Shown here: in pieces, positions 19,869 through 30,005 of the stretch
Layout of the letters: each line of letters starts with the position of its first letter
Numbering within the stretch: position 1 is the first letter of the stretch
Source: Lachnospiraceae bacterium
GTDB lineage: Bacteria; Bacillota; Clostridia; Lachnospirales; Lachnospiraceae
Reading direction: 5' to 3'
Assembly: GCA_029338675.1 (NCBI GenBank)
Contig: JAQYAV010000052.1
Span: 26,326 to 90,325, forward strand
Length of the DNA: 64,000 bases
Notes under the pieces: model-generated
What the model was told of the DNA's origin: nothing
The model's database searches: none
What the model saw: the letters and a program-made list of their open reading frames with translations, nothing else
Program-made: the position numbers and the translations under genes

Positions 19869-22577
19869 GTGAGTAAAATTAATTTCTTAAACAATGATGC
19901 GGTTTTTACAATTGATAAGCCTGAAAATCATAGCTATCTATATTTTCCAGTTGCTGGTGAAAAGGGAATAAAGGGCTCGATTACACCTAATTTAGGTGGA
20001 GATATTAAATTAGATCAAAATAGCTTTTTGTTAGAGCCTGTAAGCTCAGAAAATCTTCATAACAACAAGAGCACAAGAAATTTTTGGTGTAAGATTAAGG
20101 ACAAAGGAGCATGGTCTTTAGCTGGTTCTTCTGCGGAACAGGAATTTAAGAAATTTACTGATAAGCAGGATGACAGTAAGCTAGAGGCTGGTTTTATGTG
20201 GCAGAAGCTTACAAGAAAAACAAAGGAGTATGGATTAAAGTCAGAAGTTTTATCCTTTGTTCCAATAGATTATAATGTTGAGCTTATGTTTGTTACTATT
20301 GAGAATATTTCAGAGGAAGCATGTACATTTACTCCTGTAGCAGCAGTTCCTATATATGGAAGAAGTGCTGATAATATAAGAGATCATAGACATGTTACTT
20401 CTTTATTACACAGAATAAAAACTACAGATAATGGTGTTTTAGTTAAACCAACTTTATCCTTTGATGAACGTGGACATAGAAGAAATGAAATTACATATTT
20501 CGTTTGTGGAATAACAGGTAAGGGAAATAATCCGGCTTCATTTTATCCTGTTGTCGAAGATTTTATTGGAGAAGGTGGTTCATTTAGTAATCCTAGAGCA
20601 ATAATGGATAATGCTGAAGGTGTTAAATCAGGATATTCATGTGAAGGAAAAGAGGCATTAGGTGGAATTAAATTTGACGAAGTTACTCTTAATTGTGGAG
20701 AGAAAACAAGCTATATCATCGTAATGGGCGCTACTGATAATTCAGATGATATTGATGAGACAATGAAGTACTACTGTAATGAAGCTAAGGTTTTAGAAGC
20801 AAAACAAAGACTTCAGCTACATTGGAGTAATCAAGTTAATGTTGATTATAAAACTGGAAACAAAGATTTTGATGGTTTTATGAGATGGGTTAGCTTTCAA
20901 CCATTCTTAAGAAGAATATATGGTTGTTCATTCCTTCCACACCATGATTATGGACGTGGCGGAAGAGGTTGGAGAGATTTATGGCAGGACTGCTTGTCTC
21001 TTCTCATTATGGATCCAAGTGGTGTTAGAAGAATGATTGTTGACAATTATGGCGGAGTAAGAGTTGACGGAACAAATGCTACTATTATTGGCTCAAAGCA
21101 GGGTGAATTTATTGCAGATAGAAATGGAATAGCACGTGTTTGGATGGATCATGGTGTTTGGCCTTTTATGACCACAATGCTTTATATTAATCAAACAGGT
21201 GATTTAGATATTCTTAATGAAACTGCTACTTATTTTAAGGATGAGCAAAAAGAAAGAGGCACTGCACTTGATAAAGAATGGAATGAAAGCTACGGTGTAT
21301 TCCAGAAAACTACATCAGGAAATGTATATAAAGGTACTATATTAGAACATATTTTACTTGAACATCTTTGCTCTTTCTACGAGGTTGGTGAGCATAATCA
21401 TATTAAGCTTAGAGGCGCAGATTGGAATGATGCTCTTGATATGGCTGCTACTAATGGAGAAAGTGTTGCCTTTACATGTGCTTATGCAGGCAATTTAAGT
21501 GATATTGCAGATTTACTTTTACGTGCACATAATGAACTAGGATTAGATGAAGTTGAATTTCTTGAAGAAATTGCTATTTTATTAGAAGATGGTGATGATT
21601 TATATAATAGTATTGAAAAAAAGAAAGAGGTACTTTCAAATTATTTATCAAAATGTGGACATTATGTAAGTGGCAACAAAAAGACTGTTAATGTAGTTGA
21701 TTTAGTTAAAAACTTAAAGAGTAAATCTGAATGGATTAAGAAACATATTCGTGATACAGAATGGATTGAAGGACAGGATGACAGTAGGCTTGAAGGATGG
21801 TTTAACAGCTATTATGACGACAACAAAAATAGGGTTGAGGGTTATTTCCCTAATGAAGTAAGAATGATGTTAACTGGACAGGTATTTTCTGTTATGAGTA
21901 AGACTGCTACAAAAGAGCAGGTTGAAAAAATATGTTATTCTGCTGATAAATACCTATATAAGAAGGATATTGGTGGATATAGACTAAACACTAATTTCCA
22001 TGAGGAAAAATTTGATTTTGGAAGAATGTTTGGCTTTGCCTATGGGGAAAAGGAGAATGGAGCTGTATTCTCTCATATGGCAGTAATGTATGCAAATGCA
22101 CTTTATCAAAGAGGCTTTGTTAAGGAAGGATATAAGGCACTTCAGTCCTTAGCTGATCAGGCAATGGATTTTGAAGCTTCAAAGATATATCCAGGAATTC
22201 CAGAGTATTTTGATGGTTCAGGAAGAGGTCTTTATCATTATTTAACTGGTGCTGCTAGTTGGTATATGCTCACTTTTGTAACTGAAGTATTTGGTGTAAA
22301 GGGCGATTTAGGAGATTTGTCAATTGAACCAAAGCTTGTTAAAGAACAATATGATCAGGATAATAAAGCTATTCTTAAATTGAATTTTGGTGGAAATAGG
22401 TTTGAGGTAACAGTTATTAACAAAGATAGCTTGGACTACGGTGAATATAGTATTATTTCTGCTATTTGTAATGATGATATTAAGCTTGAAATTAAGGATA
22501 GCAAGGCATTACTTAGTAAGATGGATATTGCCAAATTAGATAAAGATATTAATAGAATTGAAATCGTATTAGGATAA
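19869..22577 (+). CDS. GH94 family glycoside phosphorylase (~900 aa; laminaribiose/beta-glucan phosphorylase candidate)
   Basis: GH94 motifs GRGGRGWRDLWQDCLSLL, RGADWNDALDMA, GMFG-like FGFAYGEKENGAVFSHM, YPGIPEYF; GTG start preceded by tggagga. Confidence 0.82.
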   Translation: MSKINFLNNDAVFTIDKPENHSYLYFPVAGEKGIKGSITPNLGGDIKLDQNSFLLEPVSSENLHNNKSTRNFWCKIKDKGAWSLAGSSAEQEFKKFTDKQDDSKLEAGFMWQKLTRKTKEYGLKSEVLSFVPIDYNVELMFVTIENISEEACTFTPVAAVPIYGRSADNIRDHRHVTSLLHRIKTTDNGVLVKPTLSFDERGHRRNEITYFVCGITGKGNNPASFYPVVEDFIGEGGSFSNPRAIMDNAEGVKSGYSCEGKEALGGIKFDEVTLNCGEKTSYIIVMGATDNSDDIDETMKYYCNEAKVLEAKQRLQLHWSNQVNVDYKTGNKDFDGFMRWVSFQPFLRRIYGCSFLPHHDYGRGGRGWRDLWQDCLSLLIMDPSGVRRMIVDNYGGVRVDGTNATIIGSKQGEFIADRNGIARVWMDHGVWPFMTTMLYINQTGDLDILNETATYFKDEQKERGTALDKEWNESYGVFQKTTSGNVYKGTILEHILLEHLCSFYEVGEHNHIKLRGADWNDALDMAATNGESVAFTCAYAGNLSDIADLLLRAHNELGLDEVEFLEEIAILLEDGDDLYNSIEKKKEVLSNYLSKCGHYVSGNKKTVNVVDLVKNLKSKSEWIKKHIRDTEWIEGQDDSRLEGWFNSYYDDNKNRVEGYFPNEVRMMLTGQVFSVMSKTATKEQVEKICYSADKYLYKKDIGGYRLNTNFHEEKFDFGRMFGFAYGEKENGAVFSHMAVMYANALYQRGFVKEGYKALQSLADQAMDFEASKIYPGIPEYFDGSGRGLYHYLTGAASWYMLTFVTEVFGVKGDLGDLSIEPKLVKEQYDQDNKAILKLNFGGNRFEVTVINKDSLDYGEYSIISAICNDDIKLEIKDSKALLSKMDIAKLDKDINRIEIVLG

Positions 22578-22608
22578 TTAATTTATATTGTAGGAGGGAA
22601 AATATAGT

Positions 22609-25023
22609 ATGAAATTTGGATATTTCGACAATGAAAAACGTGAATATGTAATCACAAACCCTAAGACACCAGCTCCATGGGCAAATTATTTGGGATCACC
22701 TGAATATGGTGCATTAATTTCTAACAATGCAGGTGGATATAGTTTTGCAAAATCAGGTGCAAATGGAAGAATTTTAAGATATGTATTTAATAATTTCGAC
22801 CAGCCTGGCAGATATATTTATATTAGAGATAATGCCAGTAAAGACTATTGGTCTGCATCTTGGCAACCAGTTGGTAAGGATTTAAATGAATATAAGAATG
22901 AGTGTCATCATGGTACTGCATATACAAGGATAATTTCTGATTATAGCAATATTCATACTGAGGCATTATATTATGTGCCACTTAATAAATCTCATGAGGT
23001 ATGGAATTTAAAGATTACTAATAAGGATAGTGTTAAGAGAACACTTACAGTTACTGGTTATGCAGAATTTACTAATAACAGTAATTATGAGCAGGATCAG
23101 GTTAATCTTCAGTATTCAATGTTTATTTCAAGAACAAACTTCGTTGAGAATAGAATTAGACAGACTGTTCATGGAAACCTAGATACACTTCCAGAAGGAA
23201 AATATATTGACGAAAAGAGAGCTACTGATAGAATATTTGGTCTAGCAGGAGCTAAAGTATCATCTTACTGTGGCGATAAGGAAGCATTTATTGGCAGATG
23301 TAATGGTTATGGAAATCCAGATGGAGTTGTAAATGGTGATTTAGGTAATGTATTAAGCTATAACGAAAATTCATGTGGCGCACTTGCTACAGTCATTGAG
23401 ATTGAACCAAATGAAACAAAAGAAATTGCATTTGTACTTGGACTTAAAGAAAATGATGAAGCAAAGGCTATTATGGATAGTTATGCAAATCCTTCTGCAA
23501 TATGTGAAAAAGAGCTTGAAGAGCTTATTTCATATTGGCATGGCCAGTTATCACATTTCCAGGTTAAGACACCAAGTGAAGAGTTTAATACAATGATAAA
23601 TACTTGGAATGCATATAACTGTTTTATGACTTTCATTTGGTCAAGAGCTGCTTCTTTTATATACTGTGGACTTAGAAATGGATATGGGTATAGAGATACA
23701 GTTCAGGATATTCAGGGTGTGATTCATTTAGCTCCAGAAATGGCTGTCGAGAAGATAAGATTTATGTTATCAGCGCAGGTTGATAATGGTGGTGGTTTAC
23801 CACTTGTTAAATTCACTCATAATGCAGGACATGAGGATACTCCTGATGACGCTTCATATGTAAAAGAAACTGGTCATCCTGCATATAGAGCAGATGATGC
23901 ATTGTGGTTATTCCCTACAGTTTACAAATATGTTTCTGAATCAGGTAATATGGACTTTATTGACGAGGTTATTCCGTATGCTAATAAGGATGAGGGAACA
24001 GTATATAATCATTTACAAAGAGCAATAGAATTTTCTATGAATCACCTTGGTCCACATGGTATGCCTGCTGGGTTATATGCAGATTGGAATGATTGTCTTA
24101 GACTTGGTAAGGATGGAGAGTCTTCATTTGTAGCTTTACAGTTTTACCTTGGAATGACAATTTTAAGAAAATTTGCAGAATATAAGAAGGATGAAGAGTA
24201 TATCAAATATCTTGATGAAAGTCAGGAAAAGCTAGGTAAATTAATTCAGGATTTATGCTGGAATGAGGATAGATTCATTAGAGGCTTCACGGAAAAGGGT
24301 GAGGTTATTGGTAAGAGAGATGATGTGGAGGCTAATATGTGGCTTAATCCACAGAGCTGGTCTGTAATTAGTGGTTTTGCATCAGATAAGCAGGCTGATT
24401 TGGCTCTTGATAATGTTTATAAGCAGTTGAATACTACGTTTGGTGCAGTTCTTATGGATCCGCCATATCATGAGCATGCATTTGATGGAGCATTAGCTGT
24501 AATATATAATCAGGGTGTGAAAGAAAATGCAGGTATATTCTCTCAATCTCAAGGCTGGATAATTCTTGCAGAAGCATTACGTGGACATGGAGAGCGAGCT
24601 TTTCAGTACTTTATAGAAAATTCACCTGCTGCTCAAAATGATAAAGCAGAAATTAGAAAGCTTGAGCCATATTGCTATGGTCAGTTTACAGAAGGTAAGG
24701 CAAGTCCTCATTTTGGACGTTCTCATGTACATTGGTTAACTGGTACTGCATCCACAGTAATGGTTGGATGTGTTGAAGGTATAATGGGTATGAGACCAGA
24801 TTTCTACGGCTTAAAGATTGCACCTGCTATTCCAGCTACATGGGATGGTTTTGAAATTGAAAAGGACTTTAGAGGAAAGCATTTACATATAGAAGTCAAA
24901 AATCCAGGACATGTTGAGTCTGGATGCAAGAAGCTTATAGTTAACGGAAAAGAAATTGAAGGTAACTATGTTAAAGAAGAACTTATGACTGATAATACAG
25001 ATATTGTGTTGTATATGTCATAA
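22609..25023 (+). CDS. GH94 family glycoside phosphorylase (cellobiose / chitobiose phosphorylase-like)
   Basis: MKFGYFDNEKREYVITNPKTPAPWANYLGSPEYGALISNNAGGYSF, GYRDTVQDIQGV, YADWNDCLRLG, HWLTGTAS; SD taggaggg. Confidence 0.9.
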   Translation: MKFGYFDNEKREYVITNPKTPAPWANYLGSPEYGALISNNAGGYSFAKSGANGRILRYVFNNFDQPGRYIYIRDNASKDYWSASWQPVGKDLNEYKNECHHGTAYTRIISDYSNIHTEALYYVPLNKSHEVWNLKITNKDSVKRTLTVTGYAEFTNNSNYEQDQVNLQYSMFISRTNFVENRIRQTVHGNLDTLPEGKYIDEKRATDRIFGLAGAKVSSYCGDKEAFIGRCNGYGNPDGVVNGDLGNVLSYNENSCGALATVIEIEPNETKEIAFVLGLKENDEAKAIMDSYANPSAICEKELEELISYWHGQLSHFQVKTPSEEFNTMINTWNAYNCFMTFIWSRAASFIYCGLRNGYGYRDTVQDIQGVIHLAPEMAVEKIRFMLSAQVDNGGGLPLVKFTHNAGHEDTPDDASYVKETGHPAYRADDALWLFPTVYKYVSESGNMDFIDEVIPYANKDEGTVYNHLQRAIEFSMNHLGPHGMPAGLYADWNDCLRLGKDGESSFVALQFYLGMTILRKFAEYKKDEEYIKYLDESQEKLGKLIQDLCWNEDRFIRGFTEKGEVIGKRDDVEANMWLNPQSWSVISGFASDKQADLALDNVYKQLNTTFGAVLMDPPYHEHAFDGALAVIYNQGVKENAGIFSQSQGWIILAEALRGHGERAFQYFIENSPAAQNDKAEIRKLEPYCYGQFTEGKASPHFGRSHVHWLTGTASTVMVGCVEGIMGMRPDFYGLKIAPAIPATWDGFEIEKDFRGKHLHIEVKNPGHVESGCKKLIVNGKEIEGNYVKEELMTDNTDIVLYMS

Positions 25024-25050
25024 TATAAATTTTTTCCTATAATATAAAAT

Positions 25051-25089
25051 AAACACAGAGTATGGCATGTATTTGCTTGCTCTGTGTTT
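25051..25089. terminator. bidirectional terminator
   Basis: aaacacagag ... ctctgtgttt between convergent genes. Confidence 0.8.
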
Positions 25090-25094
25090 TGCTT

Positions 25095-25850
25095 TTATTG
25101 CTTTTTGTAATTGTTTCCAATTTCAGTTTGATTTAAATGCATTGATTGATATTTTTTTGGTGTTAAGCCAGTGTGCTTCTTAAATACTTCTGTAAAATAA
25201 CTTTGATCTGAAAAAGACAAAATAGAAGCAATTTCCGCAGAGGAGTAGTCGGAATATATAAGCATATTTTTGGCAGTTTCTATTCTTGTGTTCTGAATGT
25301 ATTCGCTTATAGTTAATCCTGTTTCTTGCTTAAATAATCTTGATAGGTATGAAGGGTTTAACTTAGTGTGCTCTGCAAGGTTTTCAAGAGTTATTTTTGT
25401 ATGCAAATGTTCAGATATGTAATCAATGGATTTTGCAATTGGCTTTGAGGTAATTCGCTTTTTGCGTAGATTTTTCATCCTTGTTGCATATTCTATACAT
25501 ACTGCAGTGTGCAATTCATTTATTTTTTCTTTGGTGGTTGCCATATCAGCCTTTTTAATGTAATAATCACTTAAGCTAAAGGCTGTTGACATATCTAATC
25601 CACCTTCAATGCAGTATCTTGCAGTTATTGCAGTAGATATAACAAAGTGATATTTGAGATTTTGAATAGGGTCTAAAGATAACTCGCCTAATCCTCCCTT
25701 ATCACCGATTGGAATGCTACAAAGCTCTTTAGTTTTATCTACGTTACCTGATTTAATTACAGAATAAAATTCAAGCTCTGGATCGTATTGGGCATGTAAT
25801 ATGTTTTCTTCCCGTCGTATATATTCCTGATATACATAATCCTTTTCCAT
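25095..25850 (-). CDS. AraC family transcriptional regulator
   Basis: Two C-terminal HTH: TLENLAEHTKLNPSYLSRLFKQETGLTISEYI, SAEIASILSFSDQSYFTEVFKKHTGLTPKKYQ; SD caggagg. Confidence 0.93.
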   Translation of the reverse strand: MEKDYVYQEYIRREENILHAQYDPELEFYSVIKSGNVDKTKELCSIPIGDKGGLGELSLDPIQNLKYHFVISTAITARYCIEGGLDMSTAFSLSDYYIKKADMATTKEKINELHTAVCIEYATRMKNLRKKRITSKPIAKSIDYISEHLHTKITLENLAEHTKLNPSYLSRLFKQETGLTISEYIQNTRIETAKNMLIYSDYSSAEIASILSFSDQSYFTEVFKKHTGLTPKKYQSMHLNQTEIGNNYKKQ

Positions 25851-26109
25851 AAAAATTTGCCTCCTGATATATTGTAAACTAGTATAATAATATAAAAAAA
25901 TATATGCTTAATATATTGTTTTGTATTGATTTTTTAAAAAAATAGTTCTTGTGAATACTTTTCATAAATATAAATATTTAACATACAATTAGGTTATTTT
26001 TATATTAAATTTAATATGTAAAAAAAGCAACAAAAAAGTAAAGAAAACAACATATAAAATAATAAAATGATATGAATATATAGAGAGAATAATTCTTTTA
26101 TAAGGATTT

Positions 26110-26235
26110 ATGTACGTGAAAATAGTAGGAGGAAAGGGATTGTGGCCAGCTGCATGGATGATGCCTACTGATGAAAGCTATTATGGACAATGGCCAAAGT
26201 GTGGCGAGATTGATATTATGGAAACGATAAATTGA
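26110..26235 (+). pseudogene. remnant of GH16-family beta-glucanase catalytic core
   Basis: Frame reads MYVKIVGGKGLWPAAWMMPTDESYYGQWPKCGEIDIMETIN*, containing the GH16 signature W..GEIDIME; no further homologous sequence either side. Confidence 0.75.
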
Positions 26236-26326
26236 TTTTGGCATTGTTGACGATAGTAATCAATTATGATAACCTTAATTTATTGTTTGTAAATGTATTT
26301 TTGCTTTACGGAAAGGCGGAATTTAT

Positions 26327-27403
26327 ATGATAAATTTTACAGTAGGACCAGTTCAATCAAGCGAAGTGGTAAAAACAGTAGGTGCATTGGACGTTCCATA
26401 TTTTAGAACACCTGAATTTTCAGAACTAATGCTTGACAACGAGAGAAGAATTAAGGAATTAGCCAAGGCAGATAACTCTTCAAGAGTTGTTTTTATTACT
26501 GGTTCTGGTACAGCATCAATGGAAGCTGCTGTTATGAATATTTTCACAAAAAATGATAAGGTTTTGGTTATTAATGGTGGAAGCTTTGGACAAAGATTTG
26601 TTGACATATGTAATATTCACGAAATACCATGCGATGTTCTTAAGCTTAATGTAGGACAAGCACTTACAAGCGATATGCTTGACGTATATAATAACAAAGG
26701 ATATGCAGGTCTTTTGGTTAACATACATGAAACTTCTACAGGAGTACATTATGATGGTAAATTATTAAGTGATTTCTGTAAGAAGAATAATATGTTATAT
26801 ATTGTTGATGCAATTAGCTCTTTTATTGCTGACGAACTTAATGTAAAGGAGCTTGGAATTGATGTTATGATAACTGGCTCACAGAAGGCTTTAGCCTGTC
26901 CTCCAGGTATTTCTCTTATATTAATGTCAAGTAAAGTAGTGGAAATCATTCAAAATAATAATGTTAAATCTTTGTATTTTGATTTAAAGGATGCATTAAA
27001 GAATGCAGAAAGAGGTCAGACTCCTTTTACACCTGCAGTTGGTACACTTATTCAAATTAATGAGAGACTTAAAGAAATTGATAGCAAAGGTGGATTGGAA
27101 AAAGAACAGGAGTACATTGCAAGCCTTGCTAAGAATTTTAGAGAGGGAATTAAGGATTTACCTTTAGATATATGTTCTGAAAGCTTGTCAAATGCTGTTA
27201 CACCAGTAGCAACAAGAAATTGTTCAGCATATGATTTGTTTATGATTCTTAAGGATGAATATGGAATTTGGATTTGTCCTAATGGTGGAGCATTAAAAGA
27301 TAAGGTATTTAGAGTTGGTCATATTGGTAATTTATCTATGGAAGATAACAAGTGCCTAATAGATGCGTTACATGACCTTTTTGATAGAGGAATACTTAAA
27401 TAA
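26327..27403 (+). CDS. class V aminotransferase family protein (AEP transaminase / alanine-glyoxylate aminotransferase-like)
   Basis: [54 protein letters not shown] (PLP Lys). Confidence 0.88.
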   Translation: MINFTVGPVQSSEVVKTVGALDVPYFRTPEFSELMLDNERRIKELAKADNSSRVVFITGSGTASMEAAVMNIFTKNDKVLVINGGSFGQRFVDICNIHEIPCDVLKLNVGQALTSDMLDVYNNKGYAGLLVNIHETSTGVHYDGKLLSDFCKKNNMLYIVDAISSFIADELNVKELGIDVMITGSQKALACPPGISLILMSSKVVEIIQNNNVKSLYFDLKDALKNAERGQTPFTPAVGTLIQINERLKEIDSKGGLEKEQEYIASLAKNFREGIKDLPLDICSESLSNAVTPVATRNCSAYDLFMILKDEYGIWICPNGGALKDKVFRVGHIGNLSMEDNKCLIDALHDLFDRGILK

Positions 27404-27424
27404 CATTAAGTGAGGAAGTATTGT

Positions 27425-28768
27425 ATGAAAAAAGTCATTACATATGGAACATATGATATGATTCATTATGGCCATATTAGATTATTGGAAAGAGCAAAAG
27501 CTTTAGGGGACTATCTTATTGTTGGGGTAACTGCTGATGATTTTGATAAAACACGTGGAAAGATTAATGTACATCAGTCACTTAGTGAGCGAATAGAAGC
27601 AATAAGAGCAACTGGTATAGCTGATGAAATAATTGTTGAAGAATATGAAGGTCAGAAAATTGACGACATAAGAAAGTATGATATAGATATTTTCACTGTT
27701 GGTTCGGATTGGAAAGGCCATTTTGACTATTTAAATGCATATTGTAAGGTGGTTTATCTAGAAAGAACAGAAGGTATTTCAAGTTCAGAAATACGTGAAA
27801 AGAAAAGGTCGGTTAAGCTTGGCATTGTTGGAAATGATAAATATCTTAATAAGGTTTTTACAGAAACGGAGTTTGTTAATGGAATAACTGTTTCTGGAAT
27901 ATGTTCAGATAATCCAGTTAACTTATCTAAAATAGTTAATAAAGCACCAGTGGTTACAGAAAGCTACGACGAGATATTAGAATTGTCAGACGCAGTATAT
28001 ATTCATTCAATACCTAATCTACATTATGAGCAAGTGAAGAAGGCGCTTCTTAAAGGAAAGCATGTGCTATGCGAATCGCCCATTGCATATAATAAACAAC
28101 AGTATTTAGAACTCTTTGATCTTGCAAAAGAAAAAGGTCTTATTTTAACTGAGGCACTTAGAACTGCGTATTCAACTGCATATCATAGATTGCAACTATT
28201 GGTTAGTGCAGGAAAGATAGGTGAGGTTGTCTCTGTTGACGCTGTATGTACTAGTTTGTTAGATGAAGTTAAAAAAGATAAAGAATATCTAAAAAAAGAG
28301 TGGAGTAGTATTACTGCTTGGGGACCAACTGCATTGCTTCCTGTTTTTCAGATTTTAGGAACTGATTATAAGGATATAAGATTTGTAACAAATTTTATAG
28401 ACGAAGAAATAGATTTTGATGGCTTTACAAATATATCTCTTATATATCCTAAAGCGGTTGCGTCTGTAAAAGTTGGTAATGGTGTAAAATCAGAGGGGCA
28501 GCTTATAATATCTGGAACAAATGGATATATTTTTGTGCCTGCTCCATGGTGGAAAACAGATTATTTTGAAATTAGATATGAAAATCCAACAGAAAATAAA
28601 CGATATTTTTACCAGTTAGATGGTGAAGGAATTCGATATGAATTAGCAGACTTTATTAAATCTATTGAAAGTGGAAAGGATAGTCTTTTTATTGATAAAG
28701 AGGTTTCTTTGGAAATAGCTAATGTTATGGATATGTTTGTTGGACATAAGAATATGACTATAATCTAA
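27425..28768 (+). CDS. fusion protein: N-terminal cytidylyltransferase + C-terminal Gfo/Idh/MocA oxidoreductase
   Basis: MKKVITYGTYDMIHYGHIRLLERAKALGDYLIVGV (HxGH), RTEGISSSEIR (cytidylyltransferase signature), then LGIVGNDKYLN...AVYIHSIPNLHYEQVKKALLKGKHVLCESPIAYN (Gfo/Idh/MocA NAD-binding). Confidence 0.9.
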   Translation: MKKVITYGTYDMIHYGHIRLLERAKALGDYLIVGVTADDFDKTRGKINVHQSLSERIEAIRATGIADEIIVEEYEGQKIDDIRKYDIDIFTVGSDWKGHFDYLNAYCKVVYLERTEGISSSEIREKKRSVKLGIVGNDKYLNKVFTETEFVNGITVSGICSDNPVNLSKIVNKAPVVTESYDEILELSDAVYIHSIPNLHYEQVKKALLKGKHVLCESPIAYNKQQYLELFDLAKEKGLILTEALRTAYSTAYHRLQLLVSAGKIGEVVSVDAVCTSLLDEVKKDKEYLKKEWSSITAWGPTALLPVFQILGTDYKDIRFVTNFIDEEIDFDGFTNISLIYPKAVASVKVGNGVKSEGQLIISGTNGYIFVPAPWWKTDYFEIRYENPTENKRYFYQLDGEGIRYELADFIKSIESGKDSLFIDKEVSLEIANVMDMFVGHKNMTII

Positions 28769-28783
28769 AGCAGGAGAAGTATT

Positions 28784-29251
28784 ATGTCAAAAATAAAAAT
28801 TATTAAGAAAAATGATGAATTCTCAAGTGAGTATGAAATTGGTGATGTTTTTGAAATAAAAGGTACTTGGTATGGAGGCGTTCATATTGAAGGAAAAACT
28901 GGAGTACCTGTATCCTTAGATAATGATGAATATGAGGAGCTTTCTGAAACAATAAATCAGTCAAAGGATGATTCGATTTATAAAGATAATGTTTATGAAA
29001 ACTCAAGAATTAATGTGGGTGATATTGTTAAACATTTTAAAAGAGAATGGATAAAGGAAGACAATTCCCAGTATTTATATAAGGTTTTGGCTTTTGCAAG
29101 TCATTCTGAAACAGGTGAAAAACTAGTGATTTATCAAGGCTTATATGCTCCATTTAAAATATGTGCAAGACCATATGACATGTTTATGAGTAAAGTGGAT
29201 AAATATAAATATCCAGATATTATTCAAGAATACAGATTCGAAAAGATATAA
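28784..29251 (+). CDS. DUF1653-like C-terminal domain protein with extra N-terminal ~65 aa
   Basis: [12 protein letters not shown]...[23 protein letters not shown]...[12 protein letters not shown]. Confidence 0.65.
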   Translation: MSKIKIIKKNDEFSSEYEIGDVFEIKGTWYGGVHIEGKTGVPVSLDNDEYEELSETINQSKDDSIYKDNVYENSRINVGDIVKHFKREWIKEDNSQYLYKVLAFASHSETGEKLVIYQGLYAPFKICARPYDMFMSKVDKYKYPDIIQEYRFEKI

Positions 29252-29257
29252 AACAAA

Positions 29258-29308
29258 AAGCTTCAAAAAAGAATTTAAGATTTTTATTCTTTTTTGAAAC
29301 TTTTTTTT
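29258..29308 (+). terminator. rho-independent terminator
   Basis: gcttcaaaaaagaat / attcttttttgaaac followed by tttttttt. Confidence 0.75.
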
Positions 29309-29489
29309 GATTTAAAAAGTATATATTTTGAGACGAAAAAAACGTGGGATTACAGATAATAATAAAGGAGGTAAAAAATTAACAGGTTAATAATGTTTTA
29401 CTAATTGTTAATATATGTTTGGTGTTATAATGTCTGTGTATGTAAAACTATGTAGATACACTAATATGCTTTTTGCTTGGAGAAAAAAC

Positions 29490-30005
29490 ATGAATAGAAA
29501 AGAAAGTAATCAGTCCTACGCAGTAGATTTGGATAAGGCGGTTGATGTTTATTCAGACATGGTACTTAGAGTGGCAATAACGTACACTAAGAATATGACT
29601 GATGCACAGGACATATATCAGGAAACATTTTTAAGATTAGTAAAATATAAAGATACTATTTTAAGTGAAGCACACTTAAAGGCATGGTTAATTAGAGTGG
29701 CAACTAACTGTGCTAAAACTTTCTTAACTAGTAGTTGGAACAAGAACACAGAAGGACTTGACGAAAACATTGCTGAGAAAGAGGTTTTTTATTTTAATGA
29801 TGAATCGGATAACTCTTTATATGAAGCAATTGTTGAATTGCCAGAAAAATATAAAGTACCACTTTATATGTTTTATTATGAGGGATATCCAATTAATCAG
29901 ATAGCTGAAATTCTTGATAAAAATGAAAATTCAGTAAAAACTCTTCTAAAGCGTGGTCGAGAAAAATTAAAGAATGTGTTAAGTAAGGAAGGATATAATG
30001 GATAA
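29490..30005 (+). CDS. ECF-type RNA polymerase sigma factor
   Basis: AQDIYQETFLRLVKY (region 2), LPEKYKVPLYMFYYEGYPINQIAEILDKNENSVKTLLKRGREKLK (region 4); ATG 29490 with SD ttggaga. Confidence 0.92.
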   Translation: MNRKESNQSYAVDLDKAVDVYSDMVLRVAITYTKNMTDAQDIYQETFLRLVKYKDTILSEAHLKAWLIRVATNCAKTFLTSSWNKNTEGLDENIAEKEVFYFNDESDNSLYEAIVELPEKYKVPLYMFYYEGYPINQIAEILDKNENSVKTLLKRGREKLKNVLSKEGYNG

